A stretch of 64,000 nucleotides of DNA, taken from contig NZ_JANLNV010000082.1 in NCBI RefSeq assembly GCF_025465935.1, forward strand, positions 62,001 through 126,000. The letters are read 5' to 3'. The notes under the pieces are model-generated. The model was given only the letters and a program-made list of their open reading frames with translations. It was not told the origin of the DNA and searched no databases. Origin of the DNA: Pseudomonas sp. 7P_10.2_Bac1 (lineage in GTDB: Bacteria > Pseudomonadota > Gammaproteobacteria > Pseudomonadales > Pseudomonadaceae). Below, one piece after another: positions 26,813 through 36,372 of the stretch (its first letter is position 1; the number at the start of each line of letters is the position of its first letter). The position numbers and the translations under genes were made by a program.

Positions 26813-27826
26813 ATGTTGTCCCGAACCCTGTTATGCCTTGCCGTCATGAATGTGTCCACGCCCTTGCTGGCGGATACGGTCTGGTTAAAGAACGGTGACC
26901 GTCTGTCCGGCAAGATCAAAGTCTTTGATGGGGGCAAGTTACTCATTCAGACCGACTACGCGGGCGCCATTCCCATTGACTGGAAGCAAGTCAAAACCCT
27001 TGAAAGTGATCAAGAGTTATTGGTCAAGCAGGATGCCTACGTGGGTGAGAAGGCCAAGTCATTGAAGGCCGCCGATGACGGCCAGGTCATTCTGGCTAAT
27101 GGCGAAGCCCCTAAAACCGTCGAACTGGCCAGCATCCAGCAAATCGTCAAGCCCAAGCCCTTGATCGAAGACTTTGTCTGGAAAGGCAATGTCGACGTCG
27201 CACTGGACTACAAGCGGGCTGATAAAGACACCGATGACTACGACATCGATTTGAAAACCACCGCCCGCCACGGTGCCTGGCGCCATCACGCCGAAGCGTC
27301 CTATAACCGTGAAGTCCAGAACGATGTGGTCACGACCAACAACTGGAATGCCGAGTATGCGCTTGACCACTTCATTGATGAGCATTGGTACTGGCAGGGG
27401 CGTTTAAGCTACACCCGTGATCGGGTGGAAGACATTTCCCGTCAGCGGACTTTAGGTACAGGCCCGGGCTATCAGTTCTGGGATGACGAACTGGGCGCAT
27501 TCTCTCTGGGGTCATTGCTCAACCGTACTGACTACCAATACTCCGATGGCAGCAAAAGCAACTTTTATTCGTTAGCCATGAAGTGGGACTACAACCGTTA
27601 TCTGGTAGGCAAAACCGTGTCGCTCTATACCAGCGGAGAGTTGGGCAAACCCTTGGGTGGGGACTCGGATTACAGCCTCGATGCCGAAATCGGTTTGCGC
27701 TACAAGATTACCGAATGGGCATCGCTTAACCTGAAGGCAGAAAAAGATTTGATCGGCAGCGACAGCGGCAAAGACAACGCGCTCAATAAAACCCGTTACA
27801 CCGCCGGTTTTGGCGTGATGTGGTAA
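26813..27826 (+). CDS. DUF481 (YdiY-like) outer-membrane protein
   Basis: A 337-residue exported protein. A signal peptide covers residues 1-20 and is followed by a small N-terminal domain ('TVWLKNGDRLSGKIKVFDGG') that recurs in DUF481 proteins. From residue 115 alternating aromatic beta strands form a predicted barrel ending in '...GFGVMW', a C-terminal aromatic suited to BAM recognition. The function of the family is unknown; E. coli YdiY is acid-inducible. It is divergent from the ATL gene, and the first ATG is kept because it opens the signal peptide. Confidence 0.82.
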   Translation: MLSRTLLCLAVMNVSTPLLADTVWLKNGDRLSGKIKVFDGGKLLIQTDYAGAIPIDWKQVKTLESDQELLVKQDAYVGEKAKSLKAADDGQVILANGEAPKTVELASIQQIVKPKPLIEDFVWKGNVDVALDYKRADKDTDDYDIDLKTTARHGAWRHHAEASYNREVQNDVVTTNNWNAEYALDHFIDEHWYWQGRLSYTRDRVEDISRQRTLGTGPGYQFWDDELGAFSLGSLLNRTDYQYSDGSKSNFYSLAMKWDYNRYLVGKTVSLYTSGELGKPLGGDSDYSLDAEIGLRYKITEWASLNLKAEKDLIGSDSGKDNALNKTRYTAGFGVMW

Positions 27827-27840
27827 CAGCTTCTCCCCTT

Positions 27841-27917
27841 TGTGGGTGCGAGCTTGCCCCGCGATCTTTTGATCTTGATAGTCAAAAGATCGCGGCCTTC
27901 GACAGCTCAAGCGGGGC
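27841..27917. repeat. REP-like palindrome
   Basis: GCGATCTTTTGATC and GTCAAAAGATCGCGG face each other between the convergent DUF481 and SDR genes. The outer arms (GAGCTTGCCCCGC) are partly degenerate. Confidence 0.75.
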
Positions 27918-27922
27918 GGGGG

Positions 27923-28681
27923 TTAAAGACGCAAACCGCCATCCAGCTCCAGGATCCGACCGCTGTAATAATCGTTTTCGAAGATGTACGCCGCCGAATG
28001 GGCGATTTCTTCGACCTTGCCCATGCGTTTCAACGGGATGCCCGCGGTCATTTTTTCAAGGGCTTCGGGCTTCATTCCCAACGTCATTTCGGTTTCGATA
28101 AAACCAGGTGCGATGCCCGCTACACGAATGCCATAACGCGCCAACTCCTTGGCCCAGGTCACGGTCGCGGCCGCGACGCCCGCTTTGGCTGCCGAGTAGT
28201 TGGTTTGGCCGACATTGCCTGCGCGGGATATAGAGGAAATATTGATAATCGCGCCCTGAGTGTTCAGTTCGACCATCTTTGCTGCTACTTCCCGGGTGCA
28301 GAGGAACACGCCGGTCAGGTTGACGTCGATAACGGCTTGCCATTGCGCGAGGCTCATTTTGCTCAACACGCCGTCCTTGACCTTCAATAGCAGACCGTCA
28401 CGCAGGATGCCGGCATTGTTGACCAGACCGTTGATCGCGCCAAAGTCTTCAGCTATTTGGCCCACGGTTTGTGTAACCTGCTCTTCATCGGCCACGTTGC
28501 ATAGATACGCACGGGCTTCGACACCGTGGGCCTGGCAGGCGGCGACGGCGAGGTCGAGTTTTTCCGGGTTAAGGTCTACCAGTGCCAGTTTGGCGCCCTT
28601 GGCGGCCAGATACTCGGCCATGGCGCGACCCAGCCCTTGGCAGCCGCCAGTGATAATGATTACTTTGTCTTTTAGTTGCAT
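27923..28681 (-). CDS. Short-chain dehydrogenase/reductase, FabG-like
   Basis: A 252-residue classical SDR. The cofactor loop '[14 protein letters not shown]' (T-G-x3-G-x-G) is near residue 12 and 'NNAGILRDG' near 87. The catalytic triad has Ser in '[12 protein letters not shown]' (near 147) and Tyr/Lys in 'NYSAAKAG' (near 160-164). Asp in '[10 protein letters not shown]' at the end of beta-2 suggests NAD rather than NADP. The substrate is unknown. It is divergent from hugZ with only 52 bp between starts. The neighbour order (SDR, hugZ, fxsA, groESL) matches P. aeruginosa. Confidence 0.88.
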   Translation of the reverse strand: MQLKDKVIIITGGCQGLGRAMAEYLAAKGAKLALVDLNPEKLDLAVAACQAHGVEARAYLCNVADEEQVTQTVGQIAEDFGAINGLVNNAGILRDGLLLKVKDGVLSKMSLAQWQAVIDVNLTGVFLCTREVAAKMVELNTQGAIINISSISRAGNVGQTNYSAAKAGVAAATVTWAKELARYGIRVAGIAPGFIETEMTLGMKPEALEKMTAGIPLKRMGKVEEIAHSAAYIFENDYYSGRILELDGGLRL

Positions 28682-28733
28682 GAGTGCCCTGATCTCGACC
28701 GTTTAGACGGGTTTTTATTAAAGGAGTCATAAG

Positions 28734-29465
28734 TTGAGCGTTGAAGTAGCCAAGCATGCCCGAGAATTATTGCTCAAGGAATACCGCGGAGCGCTGGCCA
28801 CGCTTTCCAAGGCCATGCCCGGGTTTCCATTTGGGTCAGTGGTGCCTTATTGCCTTGATGACCAAGGGCGGCCTTTGATCCTGATCAGCCGGATCGCTCA
28901 GCACACCCATAACCTGCGCAAAGACCCCAAGTGTTCATTGATGGTCGGTGAGCGTGGCGCCGAAGACGTGCAGGCGGTCGGACGCTTGACCTACCTGGCT
29001 GAAGCCGAGCAATTGACTGATCCGGCGGCCATTGAAGCGGCCGCTGAGCGCTACTATCGCTATTTCCCGGAGTCGCAGAGCTATCACACGGCCCATGATT
29101 TTGATTTCTGGGTATTGAACCCGGTTCGGCATCGCTATATCGGCGGCTTTGGTGCCATCCATTGGGTGGACCAGGTCACGTTGCCTAACCCGTTTGCTGG
29201 TCAGGTCGAAGTGCGCATGGTCGATCACATGAACGAAGACCATGCCAATGCCATCGCACATTACGTTGAACTGGCCGGTCTGCCCGCTACCGAGCCTGCC
29301 AAACTGATCGGTCTGGACAGTGAAGGAATGCATCTGCGCATTGGTCAGAGCCTGTACTGGCTGGCTTTTCCAGAGCCTTGTAACACTTCGACACAAGTGC
29401 GCGAGGCCTTGGTTCTTCTGGCCCGCGCCAGCGAATGGCCTAAAAAAGAAATTTCACAACCTTGA
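28734..29465 (+). CDS. hugZ: HugZ-family haem-utilisation protein
   Basis: A 243-residue protein: a pyridoxamine-5'-phosphate-oxidase-like split-barrel (residues 8-150) followed by the DUF2470 domain (160-240) with 'MVDHMNEDHANAI', whose histidines contact haem in HugZ-type haem oxygenases. It is expected to bind or degrade haem. Translation starts at TTG, chosen because AAGGAG sits 8 bp upstream and no nearby ATG conserves the N-terminus. It is followed by fxsA 65 bp later. Confidence 0.85.
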   Translation: MSVEVAKHARELLLKEYRGALATLSKAMPGFPFGSVVPYCLDDQGRPLILISRIAQHTHNLRKDPKCSLMVGERGAEDVQAVGRLTYLAEAEQLTDPAAIEAAAERYYRYFPESQSYHTAHDFDFWVLNPVRHRYIGGFGAIHWVDQVTLPNPFAGQVEVRMVDHMNEDHANAIAHYVELAGLPATEPAKLIGLDSEGMHLRIGQSLYWLAFPEPCNTSTQVREALVLLARASEWPKKEISQP

Positions 29466-29530
29466 ATTCAGAACGGCGCGCCGTCATCTAAGGTCTGTTG
29501 GAAGATATTCTTCCGGAGAGGAATCATTTG

Positions 29531-30004
29531 ATGCGCGCTTTTCTATTGCTCTTTCTGTTATTTCCAGTACTAGAGCTGTACGTCTTTTTCCAGGTCAGCA
29601 CCGCTATCGGGTTTTTCCCGGCGTTGTTGCTGATCATCGCAGGCTCCCTGCTTGGGGTTCTGGTTGTTCGCGTTGCGGGTTTGGCCACTGCCCTGAGTGC
29701 GCGTGAAAGTCTTAACCGGGGTGAGTTGCCAGCCCAGCAAATGCTTCAGGGGCTGATGGTGGCTTTGGGTGGCGGCTTGCTGGTACTCCCGGGTTTTATC
29801 AGTGACATTGCCGGTCTGTTGTTGCTGCTGCCGCCTGTTCGTCACTTTTTGGTCAACCGCTTGCGCAAGCGCGCCGAAGAACAGGCGATTCGCCAGCGTG
29901 CCTTTGCCGATGAATTTGAAGCGGCACGTCGCCCCGGAACGCATCAACCCGTGGGTCGTGAGCCCAATGTGATCGAAGGCGAGTTCGAGCACCGGGACAA
30001 GTAA
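29531..30004 (+). CDS. fxsA: FxsA family membrane protein
   Basis: A 157-residue protein with helices at about 3-25, 26-50 and 75-105, then a hydrophilic tail rich in Arg/Glu. 'FPVLELYVFFQVSTAIGF' is the FxsA signature. In E. coli FxsA relieves F-plasmid exclusion of phage T7; its normal role is unclear. The ATG at 29531 has GGAGAGG upstream; an ATG 33 bp earlier would place a polar peptide before the first helix. It is conserved next to groESL in pseudomonads. Confidence 0.88.
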   Translation: MRAFLLLFLLFPVLELYVFFQVSTAIGFFPALLLIIAGSLLGVLVVRVAGLATALSARESLNRGELPAQQMLQGLMVALGGGLLVLPGFISDIAGLLLLLPPVRHFLVNRLRKRAEEQAIRQRAFADEFEAARRPGTHQPVGREPNVIEGEFEHRDK

Positions 30005-30095
30005 GTTTCCCCTGTAAATGCTTAAGCACGGCACTCAAGAGTGCCGTGTCTGTTTGTGAGTCGTGCAAAAGGTTAAAAAATTTCGTCAGGGCGCT

Positions 30096-30124
30096 CTTGT
30101 AATCACTGGATGCGCCCTTATGTA
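30096..30124 (+). promoter_or_regulatory. Candidate sigma-32 heat-shock promoter of groESL
   Basis: CTTGTAA, a 13-bp spacer and CCTTATGTA resemble the sigma-32 elements CTTGAAA and CCCCATNTA, about 130 bp before groES. No CIRCE repeat is visible, which fits sigma-32 rather than HrcA control. Confidence 0.5.
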
Positions 30125-30253
30125 ACTGGCACCGCAGGGTTTTGCTGGCAACAGCAGAGACTCTTCAGCGATTAACACCCGGCATTTCCGGACTTGCAAA
30201 CCCAGCCGGTATTGACACCGGCCGATGAACACCACAATTAGGAGAGATCGACA

Positions 30254-30547
30254 ATGAAGCTTCGTCCTCTGCATGACCGCGTCGTAATCCGTCGCAGCGA
30301 AGAAGAAAAGAAAACCGCTGGCGGTATCGTTCTGCCGGGTTCAGCTGCCGAGAAAGCCAACAGCGGTGAAGTCATTGCTGTGGGCACTGGCCGCGTTCTG
30401 GACAACGGTGAAGTGCGTGCGCTGGCCGTGAAAGTGGGTGACAAGGTTGTGTTCGGCCCTTACTCCGGCAGCAACACTGTAAAAGTCGACGGTGAAGACC
30501 TGCTGGTGATGGCTGAGAACGAAATTCTCGCTGTTATCGAAGGCTGA
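30254..30547 (+). CDS. groES: Co-chaperonin GroES
   Basis: A 97-residue GroES heptamer subunit. The N-terminal '[18 protein letters not shown]' and the mobile loop '[11 protein letters not shown]' near residues 22-32, which docks onto GroEL, are both present. It caps the GroEL cavity during ATP-driven folding. AGGAG lies 9 bp before the ATG. groEL follows 48 bp downstream in the same operon. Confidence 0.98.
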   Translation: MKLRPLHDRVVIRRSEEEKKTAGGIVLPGSAAEKANSGEVIAVGTGRVLDNGEVRALAVKVGDKVVFGPYSGSNTVKVDGEDLLVMAENEILAVIEG

Positions 30548-30583
30548 TTTTCCGCTCCTTTTCCGTTACTACAAAGTATTTAA

Positions 30584-32239
<1,656 letters not shown>

Positions 32240-32261
32240 GCCAGCCTTACCCCGTTACGCT

Positions 32262-32297
32262 AAAAACCCCGCCTGAGTGATCAGGCGGGGTTTTTTT
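32262..32297 (+). terminator. Terminator of the groESL operon
   Basis: ACCCCGCCTGA/TCAGGCGGGG stem followed by seven T, 22 bp past the groEL stop. Confidence 0.92.
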
Positions 32298-32519
32298 ATG
32301 TGCTTTGGTACACCCTTTAGCAGCCGTCAAACACTTGTGGGCGCACGAGTATGCCGTCCCCATTGTCTGTAGTGTGTGAGCCGAGAGTGAAAGACTCGTC
32401 AATATCGCGCGCCGGTTAACTAAATCGTGTAAACGCCCTCTGGCGCTGGCTCTCAGCGGTTCTTGGCCTTAAGCTGCCGTGGCCAAGATGGCCGTTATTG
32501 CGTACGGAGAAAAGTGCCC

Positions 32520-33203
32520 ATGCGAATTTTATTGGTTGAAGACAATCGCGATATCCTCGCCAATCTGGCGGACTACCTGGGGCTTAAAGGCTATACCGTT
32601 GACTGTGCGCAGGACGGCTTGTCCGGATTGCATCTGGCCGCGACCGAACATTACGACCTGATCGTGCTCGACATCATGTTGCCGGGTATCGATGGCTACA
32701 CCTTGTGCAAACGCCTGCGTGAAGACGCCCGTCGTGACACGCCGGTCATCATGCTGACGGCCCGCGACCAACTGGATGATCGACTCCAGGGCTTCAAGTC
32801 CGGTGCCGATGACTACCTGCTCAAGCCATTTGCATTGTCTGAGCTGGCAGCCCGGATCGAGGCTGTCTTGCGCCGTGCCCAAGGCGGTGGCCGCCGCGAG
32901 CTGCAGGTCGGCGACTTGCGTTATGACCTCGACACCCTGGAAGTGACCCGTGAAGGACGCATGCTCAAGCTCAACCCCGTCGGCTTGAAGCTCCTGGCAG
33001 TGTTGATGCAAAAAAGCCCGCATGTGTTGCGCCGTGAAGTGCTGGAAGAAGCCCTGTGGGGCGACGACTGCCCGGACAGTGACAGCTTGCGCAGCCACGT
33101 TCACCAACTGCGTCAGGTGATCGACAAACCATTCGACAAGCCCTTGCTGCAAACGGTGCATGGCGTTGGGTATCGTCTCGCCGAGAGCCGTGATGGAGTT
33201 TAA
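32520..33203 (+). CDS. colR: OmpR-family response regulator ColR
   Basis: A 227-residue OmpR/PhoB regulator. The receiver acceptor Asp is in 'LIVLDIMLPG' near residue 51, the Lys in 'LLKPFALSE' near 101, and the winged helix covers residues 127-225 ('SLRSHVHQLRQVID', 'LQTVHGVGYRLA'). ColR with ColS keeps the outer membrane intact and answers excess zinc/iron in pseudomonads. The ATG at 32520 has GGAG 10 bp upstream; an earlier in-frame ATG would add 19 residues before the receiver. colS overlaps the stop by 11 bp. Confidence 0.9.
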   Translation: MRILLVEDNRDILANLADYLGLKGYTVDCAQDGLSGLHLAATEHYDLIVLDIMLPGIDGYTLCKRLREDARRDTPVIMLTARDQLDDRLQGFKSGADDYLLKPFALSELAARIEAVLRRAQGGGRRELQVGDLRYDLDTLEVTREGRMLKLNPVGLKLLAVLMQKSPHVLRREVLEEALWGDDCPDSDSLRSHVHQLRQVIDKPFDKPLLQTVHGVGYRLAESRDGV

Positions 33204-34473
33204 ACAAAGCCTTGCCCAGCGAATCATCATCGCCTTCGCGCTAATGAGCGCGCTGGTGGCGGGGACCTTCGCCATGGGCATTGTCGCCACCGTACATCTG
33301 GTTGAAGAAAAACTGATTTCGGCAGGCTTGGGAGGCGACCTGCAGCGCCTGCTGTTGATGGATAACGTCAGCGACTGGAATCACCGTCCTGAGCCTGATC
33401 AGCTGTTTTACTACAGCGGCGGGCGCGGCGATTTCGCATTGCCCAAAGACCTGCGCCACCTGGAACCGGGTTTTCATGAGGTGTTTCGCGACCAGCTGTC
33501 GTATCACGCGATGGTGGAAGTGGTCGACGGACGTCGCTATGTGTTGCTGCAAGACCAAAGCGACTTTGAAGAACGCGAGCGCGTGCTGTTTGCCGTGGTT
33601 CTGGTCGGCTTTGTACTGGCGTTGGCGTTGGCGGTTTTCCTGGGCTGGGTATTGGCCCGCCGAGTCATGGCCCCGGTGGTGCGTCTGGCCCGGCAGGTTC
33701 GCCATCGCGAGCAATTGCTGGGCCTGGCCCCACCCTTGGCACCCGATTATGCCGCCGATGAAGTGGGCGAACTGGCAGTGGCGTTCGATGCTACCTTGGG
33801 TCGCCTGCGTGACACCTTGACCCGCGAACGGCTGTTCACCAGCGACGTGAGCCACGAACTGCGTACGCCGTTGATGGTGCTGGCCAGTTCCTGTGAGTTG
33901 CTACTGGAAAGCCCGTCGCTGGATCAGCGTAGCCGCTCGCAAGTAGAGCGCATCTCCCGTGCCTGTGAAGAAATGCGCGAGTTGGTGCAGACCTTCCTCA
34001 TGCTTGCCCGTGCGCAGCATGAAGACTCCAACATGTCGCCGACAGTTACCCTCACCACTGTGGCCGAGGGTTTGATCAGCCTGTGGCGCGGGCCCATCGA
34101 GGCGAAAGGGTTAACGCTGATCTATGACCCGGGCGATCCGCTCGATACGCGCTACAACGCAACCTTTCTGCACGCGGTCATGGGCAACTTGCTGCGCAAT
34201 GCATTGCACTACACAGACACCGGGTTCATTCGCCTGAGCCTTGAATCAACCGGTTTCGTAGTCGAAGACAGTGGCGTGGGGATCCCTGAAGAGAAGCGCC
34301 AGGCCATGTTTCAGCCTTTTGTTCGTGGCGGCGAAAAGCGTGGCGAAGGGCTCGGATTGGGCTTGTCACTGGTACAGCGAATCTGCGAAAGCCAGGGCTG
34401 GCGAGTGGAACTGACGACCATGGAGCCCAACGGTTGCCGCTTCCACGTTGAGCTCAATCCAACAGATATCTGA
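33193..34473 (+). CDS. colS: Sensor histidine kinase ColS
   Basis: A 426-residue kinase. Helix 1 covers residues 10-35, a short periplasmic domain of about 100 residues follows, and helix 2 is near 135-158. Then come a HAMP region, the H-box 'DVSHELRTPLMVLASS' with phospho-His near 221, and the ATPase with 'NLLRNALHYT', 'VEDSGVGIPEE' and 'GEGLGLGLSLVQRI'. The periplasmic part holds Glu/Asp/His residues suited to metal sensing, as reported for ColS with Zn2+/Fe3+; I infer this by family. It overlaps colR. Confidence 0.9.
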   Translation: MEFKQSLAQRIIIAFALMSALVAGTFAMGIVATVHLVEEKLISAGLGGDLQRLLLMDNVSDWNHRPEPDQLFYYSGGRGDFALPKDLRHLEPGFHEVFRDQLSYHAMVEVVDGRRYVLLQDQSDFEERERVLFAVVLVGFVLALALAVFLGWVLARRVMAPVVRLARQVRHREQLLGLAPPLAPDYAADEVGELAVAFDATLGRLRDTLTRERLFTSDVSHELRTPLMVLASSCELLLESPSLDQRSRSQVERISRACEEMRELVQTFLMLARAQHEDSNMSPTVTLTTVAEGLISLWRGPIEAKGLTLIYDPGDPLDTRYNATFLHAVMGNLLRNALHYTDTGFIRLSLESTGFVVEDSGVGIPEEKRQAMFQPFVRGGEKRGEGLGLGLSLVQRICESQGWRVELTTMEPNGCRFHVELNPTDI

Positions 34474-34591
34474 CATGTCCTATCGTGACCTGCTGTTTGC
34501 AGGTCACTTTCCCTACAGCTGATTAGTCCGTAGAGTGGCCCTGAGCCAGTATCTTGTGTCTGTAAAACCCTACAGCGTTTGCGGAATCACT

Positions 34592-34607
34592 CGTACATTT
34601 TTTTCAC
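34592..34607 (+). promoter_or_regulatory. ColR-type binding site before the methyltransferase/inaA genes
   Basis: CGTACATTTTTTTCAC fits the P. putida ColR motif (YYNASNNYTTTTTSAC, quoted from memory) at all defined positions except the second. It lies 68 bp before the methyltransferase ATG, in the gap after colS, so the pair probably regulates the two genes next to it. Confidence 0.6.
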
Positions 34608-34674
34608 CTGATGATCACCTGGTGCACACGTTCTCCTGATTAAGGTGGCACGTACTTGCTTCAGGAGACCCATC

Positions 34675-35355
34675 ATGAGTGTGGCTATCAAACTTCAGTT
34701 TTCCGAAAAGTATGACCTGCAACACGCGACCGAGTACTTGCTCAAACACCAGGACGGCCTTGTGCGCCGTCTCTCGCACAAACGCGAAGTTCATTTGGCC
34801 CGCAGGGCTTTGGCGTTGGCAGGCGAGCCTGGTCAAGTACTGGATCTGCCATGCGGGGCAGGGCGTTTTTGGCCGTTACTGGCCGAACAGCCGTACCGTG
34901 AAATTCTGGGGGCCGACAATTCGGCGTCCATGCTGGAAGTTGCGTCCATCGCTCAACCGGCCGAAGTGGTTAAACGGGTACGGCGCTTGCAGACATCTGC
35001 ATTTGACATCGACCTGCCGGACAACGCAGTCGACAGCATTTTTTGCATGCGCCTGCTTCATCACGTGGGTAATGCTCAGCACCGGATGGCTCTATTAAGG
35101 GAGTTTCACCGCGTTAGCCGAGACAGTGTGATTGTTTCATTGTGGGTCGATGGCAACATTAAAGCCTGGAGACGCAAGCGTCTTGAGCGCTATCGAGGAA
35201 TGGATTCTGTGGCGGACGGTTACCAAAATCGTTTTGTGTTACCGGCCGCAACCGTTGAAGCCGAGTTCAGGAAGGCCGGTTTCAGGGTTCAGGAAAATTT
35301 GGACTTTATCCCGCTCTACGCTATGTGGCGGGTTTACATATTACGCAAGAGGTAA
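34675..35355 (+). CDS. Class I SAM-dependent methyltransferase of the colRS locus (orf222-like)
   Basis: A 226-residue methyltransferase. SAM motif I is 'VLDLPCGAGRFWPLL' (near residue 56), an acidic residue ends beta-2 ('ILGADNSASML'), and motif IV-like 'DSIFCMRLLHHV' is near 122. It corresponds to orf222 downstream of colRS in P. fluorescens, where it forms an operon with a WapQ/InaA-like gene and affects LPS and outer-membrane permeability. The direct substrate is unknown. AGGAG precedes the ATG at 34675; the upstream in-frame ATG would overlap that ribosome-binding site. Confidence 0.85.
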   Translation: MSVAIKLQFSEKYDLQHATEYLLKHQDGLVRRLSHKREVHLARRALALAGEPGQVLDLPCGAGRFWPLLAEQPYREILGADNSASMLEVASIAQPAEVVKRVRRLQTSAFDIDLPDNAVDSIFCMRLLHHVGNAQHRMALLREFHRVSRDSVIVSLWVDGNIKAWRRKRLERYRGMDSVADGYQNRFVLPAATVEAEFRKAGFRVQENLDFIPLYAMWRVYILRKR

Positions 35356-35358
35356 TGC

Positions 35359-36075
35359 ATGACCGTTGATTCCGTATCGCCATCCCACGCCGCGACTGAA
35401 AACCGTTTTGAGTTCTACTGGCAGCAACAGGGCGAGTGGGTGGAGGAACCGAATCAACGTCGTGGCGGTGAAAGTGGCGTACAGCGTATCCACGAGGCCA
35501 ATGGCCGCTTGCTCTATGTCAAACGTCAAGTCGGGCACACCTACCGCAGTTGGCGTTACCCGTTGGGTCGGCCGACGGTATTGCGTGAGCGTGATGCGCT
35601 ACAGGCCTTTAACCGTTTATCGGTGGGCGTGCCGGAACTGGTGTACTGCGGGGCGCAACAGGGGGCGGATAAACAGTGGCGTGCCTTGTTGGTGACCGCA
35701 GCGTTGGAAAATTTTATTGAAATAGATCGCTGGTACGCTGCGGGCGAGCGCGAAATTCACGGTGAAGCCATACACGATCGGGTACTGGAAACCATCGCCC
35801 AGACTCTGGCGCGCATGCACCTGGGCCGGTGGCAGCATGGCTGCCTGTACGCCAAACATGTGTTCGTGCGGGTGACTGGCAAAGGTGAGAGCGCTCAGGT
35901 GGATGTGGCACTGCTGGACCTTGAAAAAAGCCGGCAACGGCTGACGGCACGCAAGGCTGCCGCGCACGATCTCAAACAGCTGCGCCGCCATTCGTCGTGG
36001 AATACCGACGATTGGAACAAACTGAACTACTTTTATGAAAAGGTGTTTGGCAGCGCCATCAAAGGGTTACGGTGA
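35359..36075 (+). CDS. inaA: InaA/WapQ-like LPS kinase-family protein
   Basis: A 238-residue protein of the Kdo/WaaP lipopolysaccharide-kinase superfamily. An ATP-site Lys is in 'LLYVKRQVGH' near residue 54, the catalytic loop is 'LARMHLGRWQHGCLYAKHVFV' near 150-170 (with His in place of the usual catalytic-loop HxD start), and the metal Asp is in 'VALLDLEKSR' near 189. Family members phosphorylate heptoses of LPS core. It starts 3 bp after the methyltransferase stop, so the two are cotranscribed and probably under ColR control. Confidence 0.85.
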   Translation: MTVDSVSPSHAATENRFEFYWQQQGEWVEEPNQRRGGESGVQRIHEANGRLLYVKRQVGHTYRSWRYPLGRPTVLRERDALQAFNRLSVGVPELVYCGAQQGADKQWRALLVTAALENFIEIDRWYAAGEREIHGEAIHDRVLETIAQTLARMHLGRWQHGCLYAKHVFVRVTGKGESAQVDVALLDLEKSRQRLTARKAAAHDLKQLRRHSSWNTDDWNKLNYFYEKVFGSAIKGLR

Positions 36076-36296
36076 TGAAGCGAGAAATAGCACGAGGTTT
36101 GTTTTTGCTGGCGTCTCTGGCGATTGCCACGGCGGCGGTGGCTGCGTGGCAGCCGCCAGTGATGCAGGTCCTAAGCAATGCGCAAGCGGGTGCGCAGTGT
36201 CCGATTCCGCGGGTGGCAAAAGTCGCGATAGACGCCGAGCCCGATCACGACTTGTTGCTATTTATGTATGGAATGAAGCAAGGCTTAAGGCCGTAG
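36075..36296 (+). CDS. Small exported protein coupled to inaA
   Basis: A 73-residue protein with a positively charged N-terminus (MKREIARG), a hydrophobic core and a likely signal cleavage after 'ATAAVAA' near residue 24. The mature part is about 49 residues with one Cys in 'GAQCPIPRVAKV'. No family is known to me. Its ATG shares the A of the inaA TGA (TGATG), so translation is coupled; a GTG one codon earlier is an alternative. It completes the colRS-linked envelope operon. Function unknown. Confidence 0.65.
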   Translation: MKREIARGLFLLASLAIATAAVAAWQPPVMQVLSNAQAGAQCPIPRVAKVAIDAEPDHDLLLFMYGMKQGLRP

Positions 36297-36299
36297 GGC

Positions 36300-36372
36300 T
36301 TAGAGGAAAGCTGCAAGCTATAAAGCAAATCTGCTCTGGCTGTTGCTCTTACTTGCAGCTTGCCGCTCTACA
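36300..36372. repeat. Degenerate AAGCTGCAAGC-type inverted repeat
   Basis: GAAAGCTGCAAGC at the left and CTTGCAGCTTGCCGCTC at the right face each other between convergent genes. The sequence resembles a second intergenic palindrome class seen again near 48 kb and 10.2 kb, distinct from the GATCGCGAGC REPs. Confidence 0.5.
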
